Source: JAEUIG01 sp046349775
GTDB taxonomy: Bacteria > Planctomycetota > Planctomycetia > Planctomycetales > Planctomycetaceae
Reading direction: 5' to 3'
Length of the DNA stretch: 41,971 bases
Assembly (NCBI GenBank): GCA_046349775.1
Contig: JAXMBS010000048.1
Coordinates: 1 to 41,971, forward strand
Within the stretch, counting starts at the first letter, position 1; the number at the start of each line of letters is the position of its first letter. A program made the position numbers and the translations under genes. A model generated the notes under the pieces. That model saw only the letters and a list, made by a program, of their open reading frames with translations, did no database searches and was not told the origin of the DNA. This document shows, one piece after another, positions 17,280 through 26,062 of the stretch.

Positions 17280-17310
17280 GCAGCGGTCCTACAATCGGCA
17301 GGACCGCTGC
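17280..17310 (+). terminator. Perfect 11-bp hairpin after the phosphatase gene
   Basis: GCAGCGGTCCT pairs exactly with AGGACCGCTGC around a 9-base loop, 25 bases past the stop codon. The following bases are C-rich rather than T-rich, so it may be a weak or factor-dependent terminator. Confidence 0.5.
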
Positions 17311-17476
17311 CATCCCCCCAATCCTGCCGGCGATCGCGGGGTTTCTCCCATCGCCGGGGGGGCTCCGGACAACCTCCGCCCATTTGGCACGATAGCCTTT
17401 TCGGAGGGGCCAGCGTCTCCCGGGACGGCTCACCACGGTTGTCGGTGTCGGTCCGTTGCGCGCAGGCGGCGCGGTT

Positions 17477-18127
17477 ATGCTCGAACTCCACGCGCGATCC
17501 GATCTCGCCGATCATCCGCCAGGCGCGGCCGTCGTCCCGCTCGACGGCATTGAGACCACGCTCTGGACCGCCGGCGCGCCTCCGATCAGGGGCAGCGTCC
17601 TCGAAATGTCCCCGCGGGACCTGAAGCTCCAATTGTATGGCGACGTCAAGGCCGGCCACATTGTGGACTTAGAAGTGTTCAGCCGCGTCTACGGCTTTCA
17701 CTTCTCCGTGCGCGGCCAGCTGCATTGGCGGCAGGCCGGAACCGCCAGCACCATCGCGGGTGTTTTCCTGCACCGCGCGCTGCCCCACGACGTCGTCGGA
17801 CCGTTCTGGTCGGACCTGCGCAAGGAACTGCGCTACAATTGCGACTGGACTTGCCTGATTCTGCCGCGCCGACGGCGCCGGTCGTTTTCGGCACAACTGC
17901 TCAACTATTCGCGGTCCGGGTTCCTGATGGCCTGCCGCGATGCTCTCTCCAACGGCGAAGACCTCGCCGTCCTTGATCCGTCTCATGCGAACGGGGCCGC
18001 GATCGTCTCGGGAATCGTCCGCTGGCAAAGCCAGCATACTCCGTCCGAGACCCTGGTCGGATGCGAAGTGCCGGAGGACCACGGGCTGCGGATCTCCGCG
18101 TACCTGCGCACCGCCGGCTGCTGGTAA
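17477..18127 (+). CDS. PilZ-like protein, possibly two domains
   Basis: A 216-residue protein from ATG 17477 (a TTG seven codons earlier is possible). It has two beta-rich halves. The first reads PIRGSVLEMSPRDLKLQLYGDVKAGHIVDLEVFSRVYGFHFSVRGQLHW; the second reads RRRRRSFSAQLLNYSRSGFLMACRDALSNGEDLAVLD and then SGIVRWQ. Both follow the PilZ pattern (basic start, hydrophobic strand, D/N-x-S-x-x-G-like turn, G-x-x-V, and a final G-x-V-x-W strand). The Arg-rich start of the second half resembles the RxxxR c-di-GMP motif, and NYSRSG stands where D/NxSxxG is expected. c-di-GMP binding is inference. It is convergent with the cytochrome gene. Confidence 0.55.
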   Translation: MLELHARSDLADHPPGAAVVPLDGIETTLWTAGAPPIRGSVLEMSPRDLKLQLYGDVKAGHIVDLEVFSRVYGFHFSVRGQLHWRQAGTASTIAGVFLHRALPHDVVGPFWSDLRKELRYNCDWTCLILPRRRRRSFSAQLLNYSRSGFLMACRDALSNGEDLAVLDPSHANGAAIVSGIVRWQSQHTPSETLVGCEVPEDHGLRISAYLRTAGCW

Positions 18128-18210
18128 TCAGCTGGCAGGAGGGAAGACGGCCGTGTGGCACGCCCTTGGCCATCGGCGAAGGACGTGGCGCGTGGCAAAG
18201 CGGTCGGTCC

Positions 18211-18231
18211 GGTGATCGATTGTCGATCGCC
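18211..18231. terminator. Hairpin between convergent genes
   Basis: GGTGATCGA pairs with TCGATCGCC (one G-U) around a 3-base loop, directly beside the stop codon of the minus-strand cytochrome gene. It could end transcription from either side; there is no T-run. Confidence 0.4.
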
Positions 18232-18233
18232 GA

Positions 18234-20000
18234 CTACAGGCTTTGCAGAAATCGCACCAGCGCGTCCAGGTCCGGTTCGCTCAGGCCCGCAGGCACCTGG
18301 TGGCCGCATTCGGTGAAGACGGCCCGCAGGTTCGTCGCCCGACCGTCATGCAACAGCCGCTCCTGCTGGCTGACTCCGCGCAACGACGGCGGATTGAACT
18401 TCGTCGTCCCGACTTCGTCGCTCAGGCCGACTTCGACGATCTGGTCGCTGGTGAACGTCAGTGGTGGAACGTGGCACCGGGCGCACCCCTGTGCGGAGAA
18501 AACCTCGCGACCATGCGCAATGAGCTGTTCATCATCCGGAGTCTCTGCGGTCGGGCGCAGCGGCGGCGGCGCTTCGAGCGTGTGCAGGTAGGCGACGAGG
18601 TCGTTGATCTGCTCCGCCGCGAGGTCGCCGACCATCGAGGACTCGACCGATTGCCGAGTTTGTTCATGGAGCGTGCGGAGACTGCCGTTCCAGGCCCAGG
18701 GATTGTTATCGCGCGTTCCCAGCAGCGACAGGATCCGCTTCGGCGTGCCGAAGGAGCCGTCGCCATGCGTATCGGCCAGCAGTCCGCAGGAATGGCCGTC
18801 CGTGTGGCAAGTGTGGCAACTGATCCAGCCGTCGTGGGACGTGTGGGCGTCAAAGAACAGCGACTCGCCGCGCTGTTGTGGTCCCGGTTCTGGCGTTGGC
18901 CCAAGCGATACGTCGCGGATTACTTTGCCTGAGGAACTATCGACGATCGTGAGGGAGTCGCCCAGTGTATTGATGACGACGGCGCACGCGAGCTGCGGCA
19001 GGACCACCACGGAAGTCGGGCGTCGTCCGGTGGGAATCGTCGGCGAAATGATCGGGTGCAGCGTCGGGAAAATCTGAGCCCGATCGACGCCGGAAGAGAC
19101 GGCGATCAGGCGATCCTTGCTGACGAAGGCCAGGCCGGCCGGATCGGCCGCGCCGCCGCCGGTGCTGCCGAACGGCATCGCCCGGCCCATTGCGACCGGA
19201 TCCAGTGCCGGATTTCGCAGGGCGTCGATGGGCAGCACGCGGATCAGGTTCTCGACAAGATTCCCCCAGTGGATGCTGTCGTACGTCGTCGGCGCGTATT
19301 GATCGAGAGACTGGTGTGCCACGAACAGTTCTCGACCGTTGGGAGCGAGCGCGAGGCCCCGGATATTGTGCCCGGGCAGTTCGCGAAGGCATTCCAGGCG
19401 GCCGTTGGCAGTGTCGACGATCGCCAGCCGCCCGCCGAAGCTGTCCGCCACCAACAACCGGTCATGGGAGAGCGGACATTGCAGGCGCGGCGCGAACGGC
19501 AGTCGGATCTCGTCCCGGCGGGAGATTTGCAACGGGCCGGCCGGCGTCGACGGTCGCACGCCAAACAGCGTCAGGCACCGTGACCAGAGTGAAGCCACGC
19601 ATACCGTCGGTCCGTCGGGCGTCACGCTCACCGAGACGGGGTGCCGGGCTATGGGGAGCCGCGATTCGACCGTCAGACCGTTGTCGCCTAACTGAAGAAC
19701 GATCAGCTCGTGCGCCTGTGGGTCAACGGTGAGCAGGCGGCGACCGGCATCGAGAAATGCCAGGTCCGCCAGTTGCCGGCCGACAGCATGTTCGGACCGC
19801 ACGGTCCAGTCGGTCGTGTCAACAAGTGCCACGCTGCCGCTGTCGCGGCAGGCAAGTGCGAGAGTCCGGCCGTCGTCCACAGACACGGCCGCAACGGGGC
19901 GACGGAAATGGGAGTCGTTGCGGAGGTCGTCCCCTGAGAAAACCAAAGCCGTCCAGCTCGAAAGCACGAGCAGAGTCAGGAGCAAACGACGCGGGAACAT
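18234..20000 (-). CDS. Exported beta-propeller / di-haem c-type cytochrome fusion
   Basis: A 588-residue exported protein with an N-terminal signal peptide (residues 1-22). Residues 35-370 form YVTN/WD-like propeller repeats (VAAVSVDDGRTLALACRDSGSVALVD, IRGLALAPNGRELFVAHQ, SLTIVDSSSGKVIRDV). The C-terminal part carries two haem-binding CxxCH motifs: CHTCH at 395-399 and CARCH at 506-510. Distal ligands such as Met or His cannot be assigned with certainty. This architecture resembles the planctomycete 'PSCyt'-type and MauG/CcpA-like diheme proteins. It would act in the periplasm, perhaps in electron transfer. Divalent spacing and the FNPPSLRGV motif match the cytochrome-c-peroxidase family. 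Confidence 0.85.
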   Translation of the reverse strand: MFPRRLLLTLLVLSSWTALVFSGDDLRNDSHFRRPVAAVSVDDGRTLALACRDSGSVALVDTTDWTVRSEHAVGRQLADLAFLDAGRRLLTVDPQAHELIVLQLGDNGLTVESRLPIARHPVSVSVTPDGPTVCVASLWSRCLTLFGVRPSTPAGPLQISRRDEIRLPFAPRLQCPLSHDRLLVADSFGGRLAIVDTANGRLECLRELPGHNIRGLALAPNGRELFVAHQSLDQYAPTTYDSIHWGNLVENLIRVLPIDALRNPALDPVAMGRAMPFGSTGGGAADPAGLAFVSKDRLIAVSSGVDRAQIFPTLHPIISPTIPTGRRPTSVVVLPQLACAVVINTLGDSLTIVDSSSGKVIRDVSLGPTPEPGPQQRGESLFFDAHTSHDGWISCHTCHTDGHSCGLLADTHGDGSFGTPKRILSLLGTRDNNPWAWNGSLRTLHEQTRQSVESSMVGDLAAEQINDLVAYLHTLEAPPPLRPTAETPDDEQLIAHGREVFSAQGCARCHVPPLTFTSDQIVEVGLSDEVGTTKFNPPSLRGVSQQERLLHDGRATNLRAVFTECGHQVPAGLSEPDLDALVRFLQSL

Positions 20001-20079
20001 AACGGCTCCGGGGAACTGTCAGTCGACGCCTTCACATCCATGCTATTCGATGCGAGGGCCTTGACCAATCGCAAGTGGG

Positions 20080-21012
20080 CTAACAGCCCCGGTGCTCCGC
20101 AGTAGCCGGGCTGCTGTGCAATGGCGACTGGCCGATCCGATCCGCGACCGCCTGCCAGGCAACCAGTGCGTCGCGAACTGCCGCGACGTCGTGCACTCGG
20201 AGAATGTCGGCGTGCTGCATCGCAGCGGCGATCGCAACGCCGATCGTTCCGGACAGACGTTCATCGACAGGTCGGCCCAGGATTTTCTTCAGGAAGCCTT
20301 TGCGCGAATGTCCGATCAGGACGGGGCGTCCCAGGCTGCGGAATTCGGCAACGTGCGACAGGATTTCGAGGTTGTGCTCCGCCGTCTTGCCAAAGCCGAT
20401 CCCCGGGTCGAGGACGACCCGCTGTGGATTCACGCCGGCGTCAGCCAGGACCCGCAGCCGCTCACGGAAATACCCAACCAGATCTCCCACGACATCGTCG
20501 TAGTGGGGCGCCGCCTGCATCGTCTGCGGGGTTCCCTGGATATGCATGCAGATGATGCCGCAGTCGTGACGGGAGCAGACGTCGACCATTCGCGGATCGA
20601 AGCGCAGTCCGGAGATGTCGTTGACAATTGTGGCGCCGGCGTCCAGCGCTTGTTGGGCGACTTCGGACTTATACGTGTCGATCGAGATCGGCGTCTTGCA
20701 GCGGCGGCGAACATCGGACACGACCGGAATTGTGCGGCGGAGCTCCTCTTCGAGGGAAACCGGTTCCGCCCCCGGACGTGTCGACTCGCCCCCCACGTCG
20801 AGGAGGTCCGCGCCGTCCTCGGCGAGCCGCAGGGCCTGCTCGACAGCCCGACCACGGTCGTGCCACTGTCCGCCGTCGGAGAAGCTGTCAGGCGTCGTGT
20901 TGACGATGCCCATCAGCAGCGGGCGCGCGCCGGTCGTTATCTCCGCGCTGCCGATCTGCCAGGCGCGCGTCAGTTCCGTCGCAGGGGAGGGCGCTACGTC
21001 TGACGGTTCCAT
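20080..21012 (-). CDS. folP: Dihydropteroate synthase
   Basis: Condenses 6-hydroxymethyl-dihydropterin pyrophosphate with p-aminobenzoate in folate synthesis. At 310 residues it is slightly longer than usual. Motifs are LLMGIVNTTPDSFSDGG (the pterin-binding signature), DVGGESTRPGAEPV, SIDTYKSEVA, INDISG-like VNDISGLRFD and VLDPGIGFGKTAEHNLE, ending with IGHSRKGF. ATG at 21012 is taken rather than the TTG directly before it. It is divergent from the cysteine-rich protein gene, whose promoter lies in the shared gap. Confidence 0.96.
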   Translation of the reverse strand: MEPSDVAPSPATELTRAWQIGSAEITTGARPLLMGIVNTTPDSFSDGGQWHDRGRAVEQALRLAEDGADLLDVGGESTRPGAEPVSLEEELRRTIPVVSDVRRRCKTPISIDTYKSEVAQQALDAGATIVNDISGLRFDPRMVDVCSRHDCGIICMHIQGTPQTMQAAPHYDDVVGDLVGYFRERLRVLADAGVNPQRVVLDPGIGFGKTAEHNLEILSHVAEFRSLGRPVLIGHSRKGFLKKILGRPVDERLSGTIGVAIAAAMQHADILRVHDVAAVRDALVAWQAVADRIGQSPLHSSPATAEHRGC

Positions 21013-21045
21013 CAATTTGCGCTGATATGACTTTGGCAGTGTTGA

Positions 21046-21073
21046 TTGACAACCTGTGGTGGACAGCTATTTT
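21046..21073 (+). promoter_or_regulatory. Sigma-70-like promoter for the cysteine-rich protein gene
   Basis: TTGACA (21046-21051) and TATTTT (21068-21073) are separated by 16 bases in the gap between divergent folP and the cysteine-rich gene. Transcription from here would give a leader of about 145 bases before ATG 21224, which has an AGGAGTGAG ribosome site just upstream. Confidence 0.5.
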
Positions 21074-21223
21074 AGCCCGCAGACTTTCCGCGATCGATCA
21101 GGTTTGCGCAAATCTCCGAGACGTGAGGCTGATTGCGGACACTGGACAGGCGCCTTCAGCTCGGAGCGGCTGCCCAGAAAGTGTTCCCAGGATCCGAGAC
21201 AGAACCGTTTAGGAGTGAGACCC

Positions 21224-21763
21224 ATGTTGCAACGACTGTTGACGGCTTCGGTGTTGGCGGCCCTGATGGTCGTCCTGGCTCCCCAGTCGAGCCGCGCGGA
21301 CGACGACGATGAATGCTGTGCGCGCCGGTCGCGCTGCTGCGCGAAGCAGGTGCACCACCACCAGCGCAGTTGCGGAACCTGCCAGTCTGGCTGTGCCCAG
21401 ACGAGCTGCGCTCCGTGCCAAACCGCTTCGGCCTGCTCGACGTGCGCTCCGGCCGCGACCTGCTGCGGCGCTGCTCCGATCCGCTGCGCCAGCCACTGTG
21501 CACCGTGCAGCAGCCCGTGTGGTAGCCCGTGCGCCAGCGCTTGTGGAGCCTGCAGCGGCACGACGACCGCCCCGGCAGCTGGTAGCGCTCCGCCGCCGGC
21601 CGTCGAGAACGCTCTGAGCCGCCCGCCGAGCCAGTGCCGAAACGCCTCCGGCCCCGAAGGCCTGATTCTGCTTAGCCGCGGATCTGAAACAAGCCCACCC
21701 GCAGGATGCGGGTGGGTTTTTTATTGGGACGGTCAATTGTCAATTGTACATGGTCAATGGTGA
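21224..21763 (+). CDS. Small exported cysteine-rich protein
   Basis: The signal peptide MLQRLLTASVLAALMVVLAP is followed by an acidic DDDD stretch and about 90 residues holding roughly 20 cysteines, often as CxxC or CxxxC (CGTC, CAPC, CSTC, CGAC). No family is recognised. Such proteins may bind metal or form disulfide-linked envelope material. An AGGAG ribosome site supports the ATG. The annotated frame runs to 21763, but it reads straight through a strong terminator at 21693-21722. In the +2 frame the sequence reads SEPPAEPVPKRLRPRRPDSA and stops at 21675, before the terminator, which is a more natural C-terminus. A one- or two-base frameshift near 21600-21615 is therefore likely. Confidence 0.7.
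   Translation: MLQRLLTASVLAALMVVLAPQSSRADDDDECCARRSRCCAKQVHHHQRSCGTCQSGCAQTSCAPCQTASACSTCAPAATCCGAAPIRCASHCAPCSSPCGSPCASACGACSGTTTAPAAGSAPPPAVENALSRPPSQCRNASGPEGLILLSRGSETSPPAGCGWVFYWDGQLSIVHGQW
21693..21722 (+). terminator. Rho-independent terminator of the cysteine-rich gene
   Basis: CCCACCCGCA pairs perfectly with TGCGGGTGGG around loop GGA, followed by six T. It lies inside the open frame that runs to 21763, arguing that the true stop is earlier. Confidence 0.9.
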
Positions 21764-21822
21764 GTGCCGTCGGGCGCTCTCTGAACCAATGACAATTAAC
21801 AATTGGCTATGGACCAATTGTC
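21732..21822. repeat. Period-7 word repeat, two facing arms (cysteine-rich/RND gap)
   Basis: Arm 1 (21732-21766) begins with heptamers GTCAATT and GTCAATG. Arm 2 (21785-21822) has heptamers such as ACAATTA and ACCAATT. The arms are mostly complementary. The stop codon of the shifted RND tail frame (21807-21809, minus strand) lies inside arm 2. Confidence 0.6.
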
Positions 21823-22180
21823 AGATCACCCGCCGATGCCGTGCGTTGGCCGTCTCGCCGCCGGCAGGTGCGCGCCGGAACAATTCCTCTCGGCGAAACC
21901 TCGACCCGCCGACCTGTCGGAGTTGCGACCGGCTCGGTCTGAGACGTCGTCTCGGGCGCGACGACGCCGCGCGACGCTGCGCGCAGGCTCAACAGCGCCG
22001 GCAGCAGGATCAGCTCGCCGATGACTGAGACCAGCATCAGCGACGCCATCAGCCAGCCGAACCGGGCCGTCGGCGTGAACCGGCTCGAGACACAGCGCCA
22101 GCATGCCCAGGCTGCTGATCACCGTCGATTCCATCAGCGGCTTGCCGGTATGGGCCAGGGCCGCGCAGGAGGCTTCACGG
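21807..22180 (-). pseudogene. Detached C-terminus of the RND/MMPL transporter
   Basis: Downstream of the stop at 22134 the transporter continues in other frames. VREASCAALAHTGKPLMESTVISSLGMLALCL runs from about 22180 to 22090; then SRFTPTARFGWLMASLMLVSVIGELILLPALLSL runs in the frame that stops at 21807. These encode the last two or three membrane helices of the family, including the conserved GWLM segment. Two frame changes, near 22175 and 22090, are needed to join them to the main gene. Confidence 0.75.
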
Positions 22181-24059
22181 ACGACAGGCCCTTCTTGAAC
22201 TCCTCCTGGTACTTCACCAGGTAGTGAAAGGTGCAGTCGACCGAGATCCCGATGGCGATGCTGCCGGTCATCATCATGCCGATGTCCACCGGCATCCCCA
22301 TGAAACCGACAAATCCGAATACGAACCAGATCGGCAGGATGTTCGGCATCATGGCGATCACTCCGGCCACCAGCGACCGCAATGAAAGCACCATCACGAG
22401 CGAAATCATGGCCAGTGCCATCGTCAGGCTCTGCCAGTATCCCGAAAAGATCTCGTGCTGGGCGTCGGCGATGAGCGGGGAGACGCCGGTCATCATCACC
22501 GGTTCGTCGGCCAGAAGTGTCTTCAGGGCATCGCACAGTTCGTTGGATTGCAGGCCGTACGCGGCGCGGACGGTAATCCGCCACAACCGCTGGTTCTGGG
22601 CCAGGTAGCCGCTGCCGCCTCCCTGCTTGAGGGCGTTGGAGAACAGCTCGGCCGCGGCCAGCGGGCTGTCCGGCAAGTGCGTCGGGAACAGGCTGGCGAC
22701 CGAGAAGCTGTGCCGGACGGCCGGATCGGCGTCGATCTTGTCCTGGATGCGGCGGACTTCCAGCATCTTCTCGACAAACGGCCGTTCCTCCAGACCCGTG
22801 TCCACGACGCATTCGACCGAGCTGATGCTCGTCAGTTGTTCATTCACACGACGCAGATCGGTTGCCACGGGGTTCGACCGCTGAAGGAAGTCGACCGGAT
22901 CGATATGCGGCGCCAGCCGGGTCAGTCCGATTCCGAACAGGATCGTCAGCGCCGCGGCGCCAGCCAGCAGCGGCGTTCGCCGGCGTGACACCCAGTGTCC
23001 CCATTTTGCGAAATCAAACCACGTGCGCTCGGCGCTGAGGGTTCGGTCGGGCCAGACGACGACGAGGGCCGGCGTCACAAGAAAGCCGACGATCATTGCG
23101 ATCACGGCGCCGAGGGCCGCAGCATAGCCGAACTGCCGCACCGGCAGGATGTGGCTCACGTTCAACGACAGCAGGCCCAGCAGGGTGGTAATCGTCGACA
23201 GGACGCCGGGCTTGAAGGACTCTCTGAGGGCGAACACCAGGGCGTTGGGCACGCCGTGATCCCGGGCCTCTGTGTAATAGTCCAGGTAGTGAACGGAGAT
23301 CGTGAGGGTGAAGATCATCACCATCACGGAGAGCGCCCCCATGATGAAGTTCATTTCTCCGCCGCAGGCCAGCACGATCGATTTTGTCAGGTAGATCGAC
23401 CAGATCGTCACGCCCAGCAGCGACAGGCTGAGCTTCCAGTCACCGATCGAATACTTCAGCAGCCCGAGGCAAATGAGCAGCGTGAGACCGAAGAACGTGT
23501 GCGACGCTTCGGGACTGCCGAGACGATCGAGCTCGGTCACCAGTACGGGCGATCCGCTAAGTGCGATTTCCGGGCGATCCAACTGACAATAGTCGAGCAC
23601 CTGACGGATGGCGGCGACGGTTGCCGGGCGGTTCTTGGCGCCCCGTTCATTCAGGCCAATCACGATGCCGGCCAGGTGGCCATTTTCACCGAGGAGCTGG
23701 CCGGTGATGCGTTCGCGGGCCTCCGCCTCGGGGACGCCGAGCGACTGCATGCGGGCCATCAGCCGTCGCGGCGTGATGCAACTGCGCACGCCCGGAACGG
23801 CGTCGAGGCGTGCCGCGACCGACTCGACGAGGTCTTCACCAATCGCGCCGGGGTCGACCCCCAGCACGACGACCTCTTCCACGCCGAAATCCTGCTTGAA
23901 CTTATCGTAGTTCTGCCGAACGGCCGTGTTCTCCGGCAGCCACGTCTCGATGTCGTTGTTGGACTTCTCCGCATGGGCCAGCCAGTACAGCAGCGGAAAC
24001 GTGGCCAGCAGCAGCCACAGCATCGTCCGGCTATGAGACTGATAAAATCGAGAGATCAT
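22134..24059 (-). CDS. RND-superfamily (MMPL/SSD-type) exporter, C-terminus frameshifted
   Basis: A 641-residue inner-membrane protein in the frame shown. TM1 (residues 13-30) is followed by a large periplasmic loop with ENTAVRQNYDKF. Then come helices TM2-6 around residues 200-360 (GALSVMVMIFTLTISVHYLDYY, TLLGLLSLNVSHILPVRQFG), a second periplasmic domain, and a second helix bundle from about 550 (MMPNILPIWFVFGFVGFMGMPVDIGMMMTGSIAIGISVDCTFHYL). The pattern matches hopanoid-transporter-like and MMPL RND proteins, which export lipids by proton motive force. The frame ends in PARPWPIPASR, which is out of register; the real C-terminus lies in two shifted frames down to 21807. The substrate is unknown. 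Confidence 0.85.
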   Translation of the reverse strand: MISRFYQSHSRTMLWLLLATFPLLYWLAHAEKSNNDIETWLPENTAVRQNYDKFKQDFGVEEVVVLGVDPGAIGEDLVESVAARLDAVPGVRSCITPRRLMARMQSLGVPEAEARERITGQLLGENGHLAGIVIGLNERGAKNRPATVAAIRQVLDYCQLDRPEIALSGSPVLVTELDRLGSPEASHTFFGLTLLICLGLLKYSIGDWKLSLSLLGVTIWSIYLTKSIVLACGGEMNFIMGALSVMVMIFTLTISVHYLDYYTEARDHGVPNALVFALRESFKPGVLSTITTLLGLLSLNVSHILPVRQFGYAAALGAVIAMIVGFLVTPALVVVWPDRTLSAERTWFDFAKWGHWVSRRRTPLLAGAAALTILFGIGLTRLAPHIDPVDFLQRSNPVATDLRRVNEQLTSISSVECVVDTGLEERPFVEKMLEVRRIQDKIDADPAVRHSFSVASLFPTHLPDSPLAAAELFSNALKQGGGSGYLAQNQRLWRITVRAAYGLQSNELCDALKTLLADEPVMMTGVSPLIADAQHEIFSGYWQSLTMALAMISLVMVLSLRSLVAGVIAMMPNILPIWFVFGFVGFMGMPVDIGMMMTGSIAIGISVDCTFHYLVKYQEEFKKGLSSVKPPARPWPIPASR

Positions 24060-24294
24060 TGCGCGCGCATCCGTTCGGGCCGATCGACCGTCATCGTCTT
24101 ATCGACGGCGGCGGGACGCGGTGAACCCGATAAAAGTGATGTCACCGGGCGCGACGCTCATTCGGAACCGGCGGGAGACGATGTGCGCCGACTGGGCAAA
24201 GCGTGCGGCGTCGAGCGGCAACGGTGGCGATCGGCGGATTCTGCCGACAAGCCGGCAAACAGCCGTCCTTGGGCGGGCATGCTGTTGCGGCATT

Positions 24295-25467
24295 CTATGA
24301 GCCGGACAGCTCCATGACGCCCTCGTCGATCCGCCGGTGGGCTTGCTTGCGCAGTTTCTGTGCGAACGCGCGTTCCGCGTTGGGAAGGTCCGTCAGCCGG
24401 ACCGGCTCCAGCGCACGGAGTCCCGCCCGGGGCCGCTGTTCCCGGCGAATCAGGAGGTCCGCCAAGACGAGTCGCGCACGGTCGGATGTGTCGGGAAACC
24501 GGGCAATGTAGTCCTCCAGAACCACTGGCAGGTTGCCCCAATCTTTGCCGACCCGCAGGCTGTCGATCAGCTTGCGCATCGTGGCATCGTCGATCGCTGC
24601 GTGGCGGCCGCGGTCACGAAGGTCCTTGTACGCCGACCAGGCGGCGAGCGGATTTCTCGCGGCGATACTGTCGGTCAATTGCTGCAAACGCTTATCAATG
24701 GAAACCTTGCGCGGGGCCACAGTCGGCGAAGCCTGGTCCGGATCGGACCGGGTGTGCCGGAGCACGGCGGGGCCGGCGATCTCTTCCAGCAGAGTTCTTC
24801 CCCGCCAAAGGGTAAACGCGTCCCACCCCTCGCAGTCGACTAGGTCGAGCCTGAGTATCAGGCAGGCGACCGGGAAACCGAGCGCGGCTCCCAGCACGTG
24901 CAAGACTTCGGTGCTCATCTGGAAGCCTTGAACGGCCGCAAACACCAGATTCATCCCGATATAGAAGGCCGAAAACGCCATAACGCTGACCTGGAAAACG
25001 CCGGATTTGAGCCACAGCCCGAATCCCACCAGATAGAACACGTCGATTTCGTTGCGTGGTGCCCAAATCAGGGAGACCGCCATCAGGGCGTAAATCACTC
25101 CGGATGCGCCGCCGGCCGTCGCTTCCGAGTTGCCTGAGCCGAGCATGATCGTCTGCGTGACGGCGCCATCCATCCCCGCGATCGCGAAATACAGCGGCAA
25201 AAACCGCCACCACCCGAGCTTCCCCTCGACGATGAGGCCGAACGTCCAGAGGAAGATCATGTTTCCAATCACATGCAAGATGCCGTAGTGGAAGAACGCG
25301 GACGTCCACCACTGAACCGGGTGCAGCCCATTGCCGAGCTGCAGCTGCCACCCATCCATATGCCCTTGGAAGCTTGCGACGTAGAGCAGCACATTGGCGG
25401 CGATCAAGCCGATCGTCGCCCAGGGACGGTGGTAGATCGGAGCATCGGTTCCGACAGGGATAAACAT
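24295..25467 (-). CDS. Rhomboid-family intramembrane serine protease with helical C-terminal domain
   Basis: A 390-residue protein. Six or seven membrane helices occupy residues 18-215. Rhomboid catalytic features are HYGILHVIGNM (60-70, oxyanion Asn69), GGASGVIYAL (119-128, nucleophile Ser122) and EVLHVLGAALGF (187-198, catalytic His190). It cleaves transmembrane segments of other proteins. The C-terminal 170 residues are cytoplasmic, helical and TPR-like (LQQLTDSIAARNPLAAWSAYKDL, DRARLVLADLLIRREQRPRAGLRAL), which may recruit substrates. ATG at 25467 is directly upstream of the first helix. A 235-base gap to the RND gene holds nothing I can identify. Confidence 0.9.
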   Translation of the reverse strand: MFIPVGTDAPIYHRPWATIGLIAANVLLYVASFQGHMDGWQLQLGNGLHPVQWWTSAFFHYGILHVIGNMIFLWTFGLIVEGKLGWWRFLPLYFAIAGMDGAVTQTIMLGSGNSEATAGGASGVIYALMAVSLIWAPRNEIDVFYLVGFGLWLKSGVFQVSVMAFSAFYIGMNLVFAAVQGFQMSTEVLHVLGAALGFPVACLILRLDLVDCEGWDAFTLWRGRTLLEEIAGPAVLRHTRSDPDQASPTVAPRKVSIDKRLQQLTDSIAARNPLAAWSAYKDLRDRGRHAAIDDATMRKLIDSLRVGKDWGNLPVVLEDYIARFPDTSDRARLVLADLLIRREQRPRAGLRALEPVRLTDLPNAERAFAQKLRKQAHRRIDEGVMELSGS

Positions 25468-25476
25468 TTGGGACCG

Positions 25477-25603
25477 AGGTCAAAGGCCAGAAACCGGAGA
25501 TCAGACAGCAGGATATCAGCCGCGGGATGATGCGTCAGGACCGTGCCATCCCTGTCTGAAGCTCCACGCTTCTAACGTCTGGACACCGGCCTCTGACGTC
25601 TGT
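25477..25603. repeat. Period-7 word repeat, two facing arms upstream of the rhomboid gene
   Basis: Arm 1 (25477-25511) has heptamers such as AGGTCAA and AGATCAG. Arm 2 (25569-25603) has heptamers such as CCTCTGA and CGTCTGG. The arms are partly complementary. Between the arms there is no gene. The element lies just 9 bases from the rhomboid ATG. Confidence 0.5.
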
Positions 25604-25843
25604 CCTCACTTTAGCGGTCCTGCGGATCGTCGGGAAAAGTGAGATTTCGCCGCCCGCGCTGGCAATCTGTGAGCTACGGTTGCAGTGAAGGGGAGTGAAT
25701 TGCCGCTGCGAGCGGCAGAAATGGCCGGTCCAGTCGCCGGGATTGCAGTGAATCGCGCCATTTCCGCGAAAGCGCTTGACAAACCTTCTAAAGTCCATGC
25801 GACGCAAGGGCCGAATTTATTGATCAGACGGTTCTGTGCGGCC

Positions 25844-26062
25844 GGGACGGGAAACCCGTTCCTGCCGGCTGAACTTCAGCCGGGCCCGGCAGCAGGATCG
25901 TCGACAGGGGGGAACGGACTCTTCGATTGCCGACTGGAGGCGGAGCGAGATTGGTCGCTCCGCAGCGGAGCCTTGCGCTCCGTGGGGGGTATTGCATCCA
26001 GTCCGCTTCTCCCTGCGCAGGCCCGCATGCCTGCAACCTGGACTGAAGACGCACGTCTTCAG
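25844..26062. other. Cluster of five near-perfect hairpins in an 800-base gap
   Basis: Between the rhomboid start and the HTH-receiver gene (25468-26272) there is no supported gene, but structure is dense. Hairpins are: 25844-25862 (8 bp, AAA loop); 25865-25883 (9 bp around one base, CCGGCTGAA); 25942-25961 (7 bp, GGAGCGA); 25966-25982 (6 bp, CGGAGC); and 26043-26062 (9 bp CTGAAGACG with a 2-base loop). A further imperfect stem lies near 26217-26240. This may be a group of REP-like elements or a structured leader RNA of the downstream regulator. Confidence 0.55.

Noticed and set aside
22995..24317. 440-codon plus-strand frame opposite the RND exporter
   Set aside because: Composition rich in Gln, His and Arg with no domain; it is antisense to clear membrane helices.
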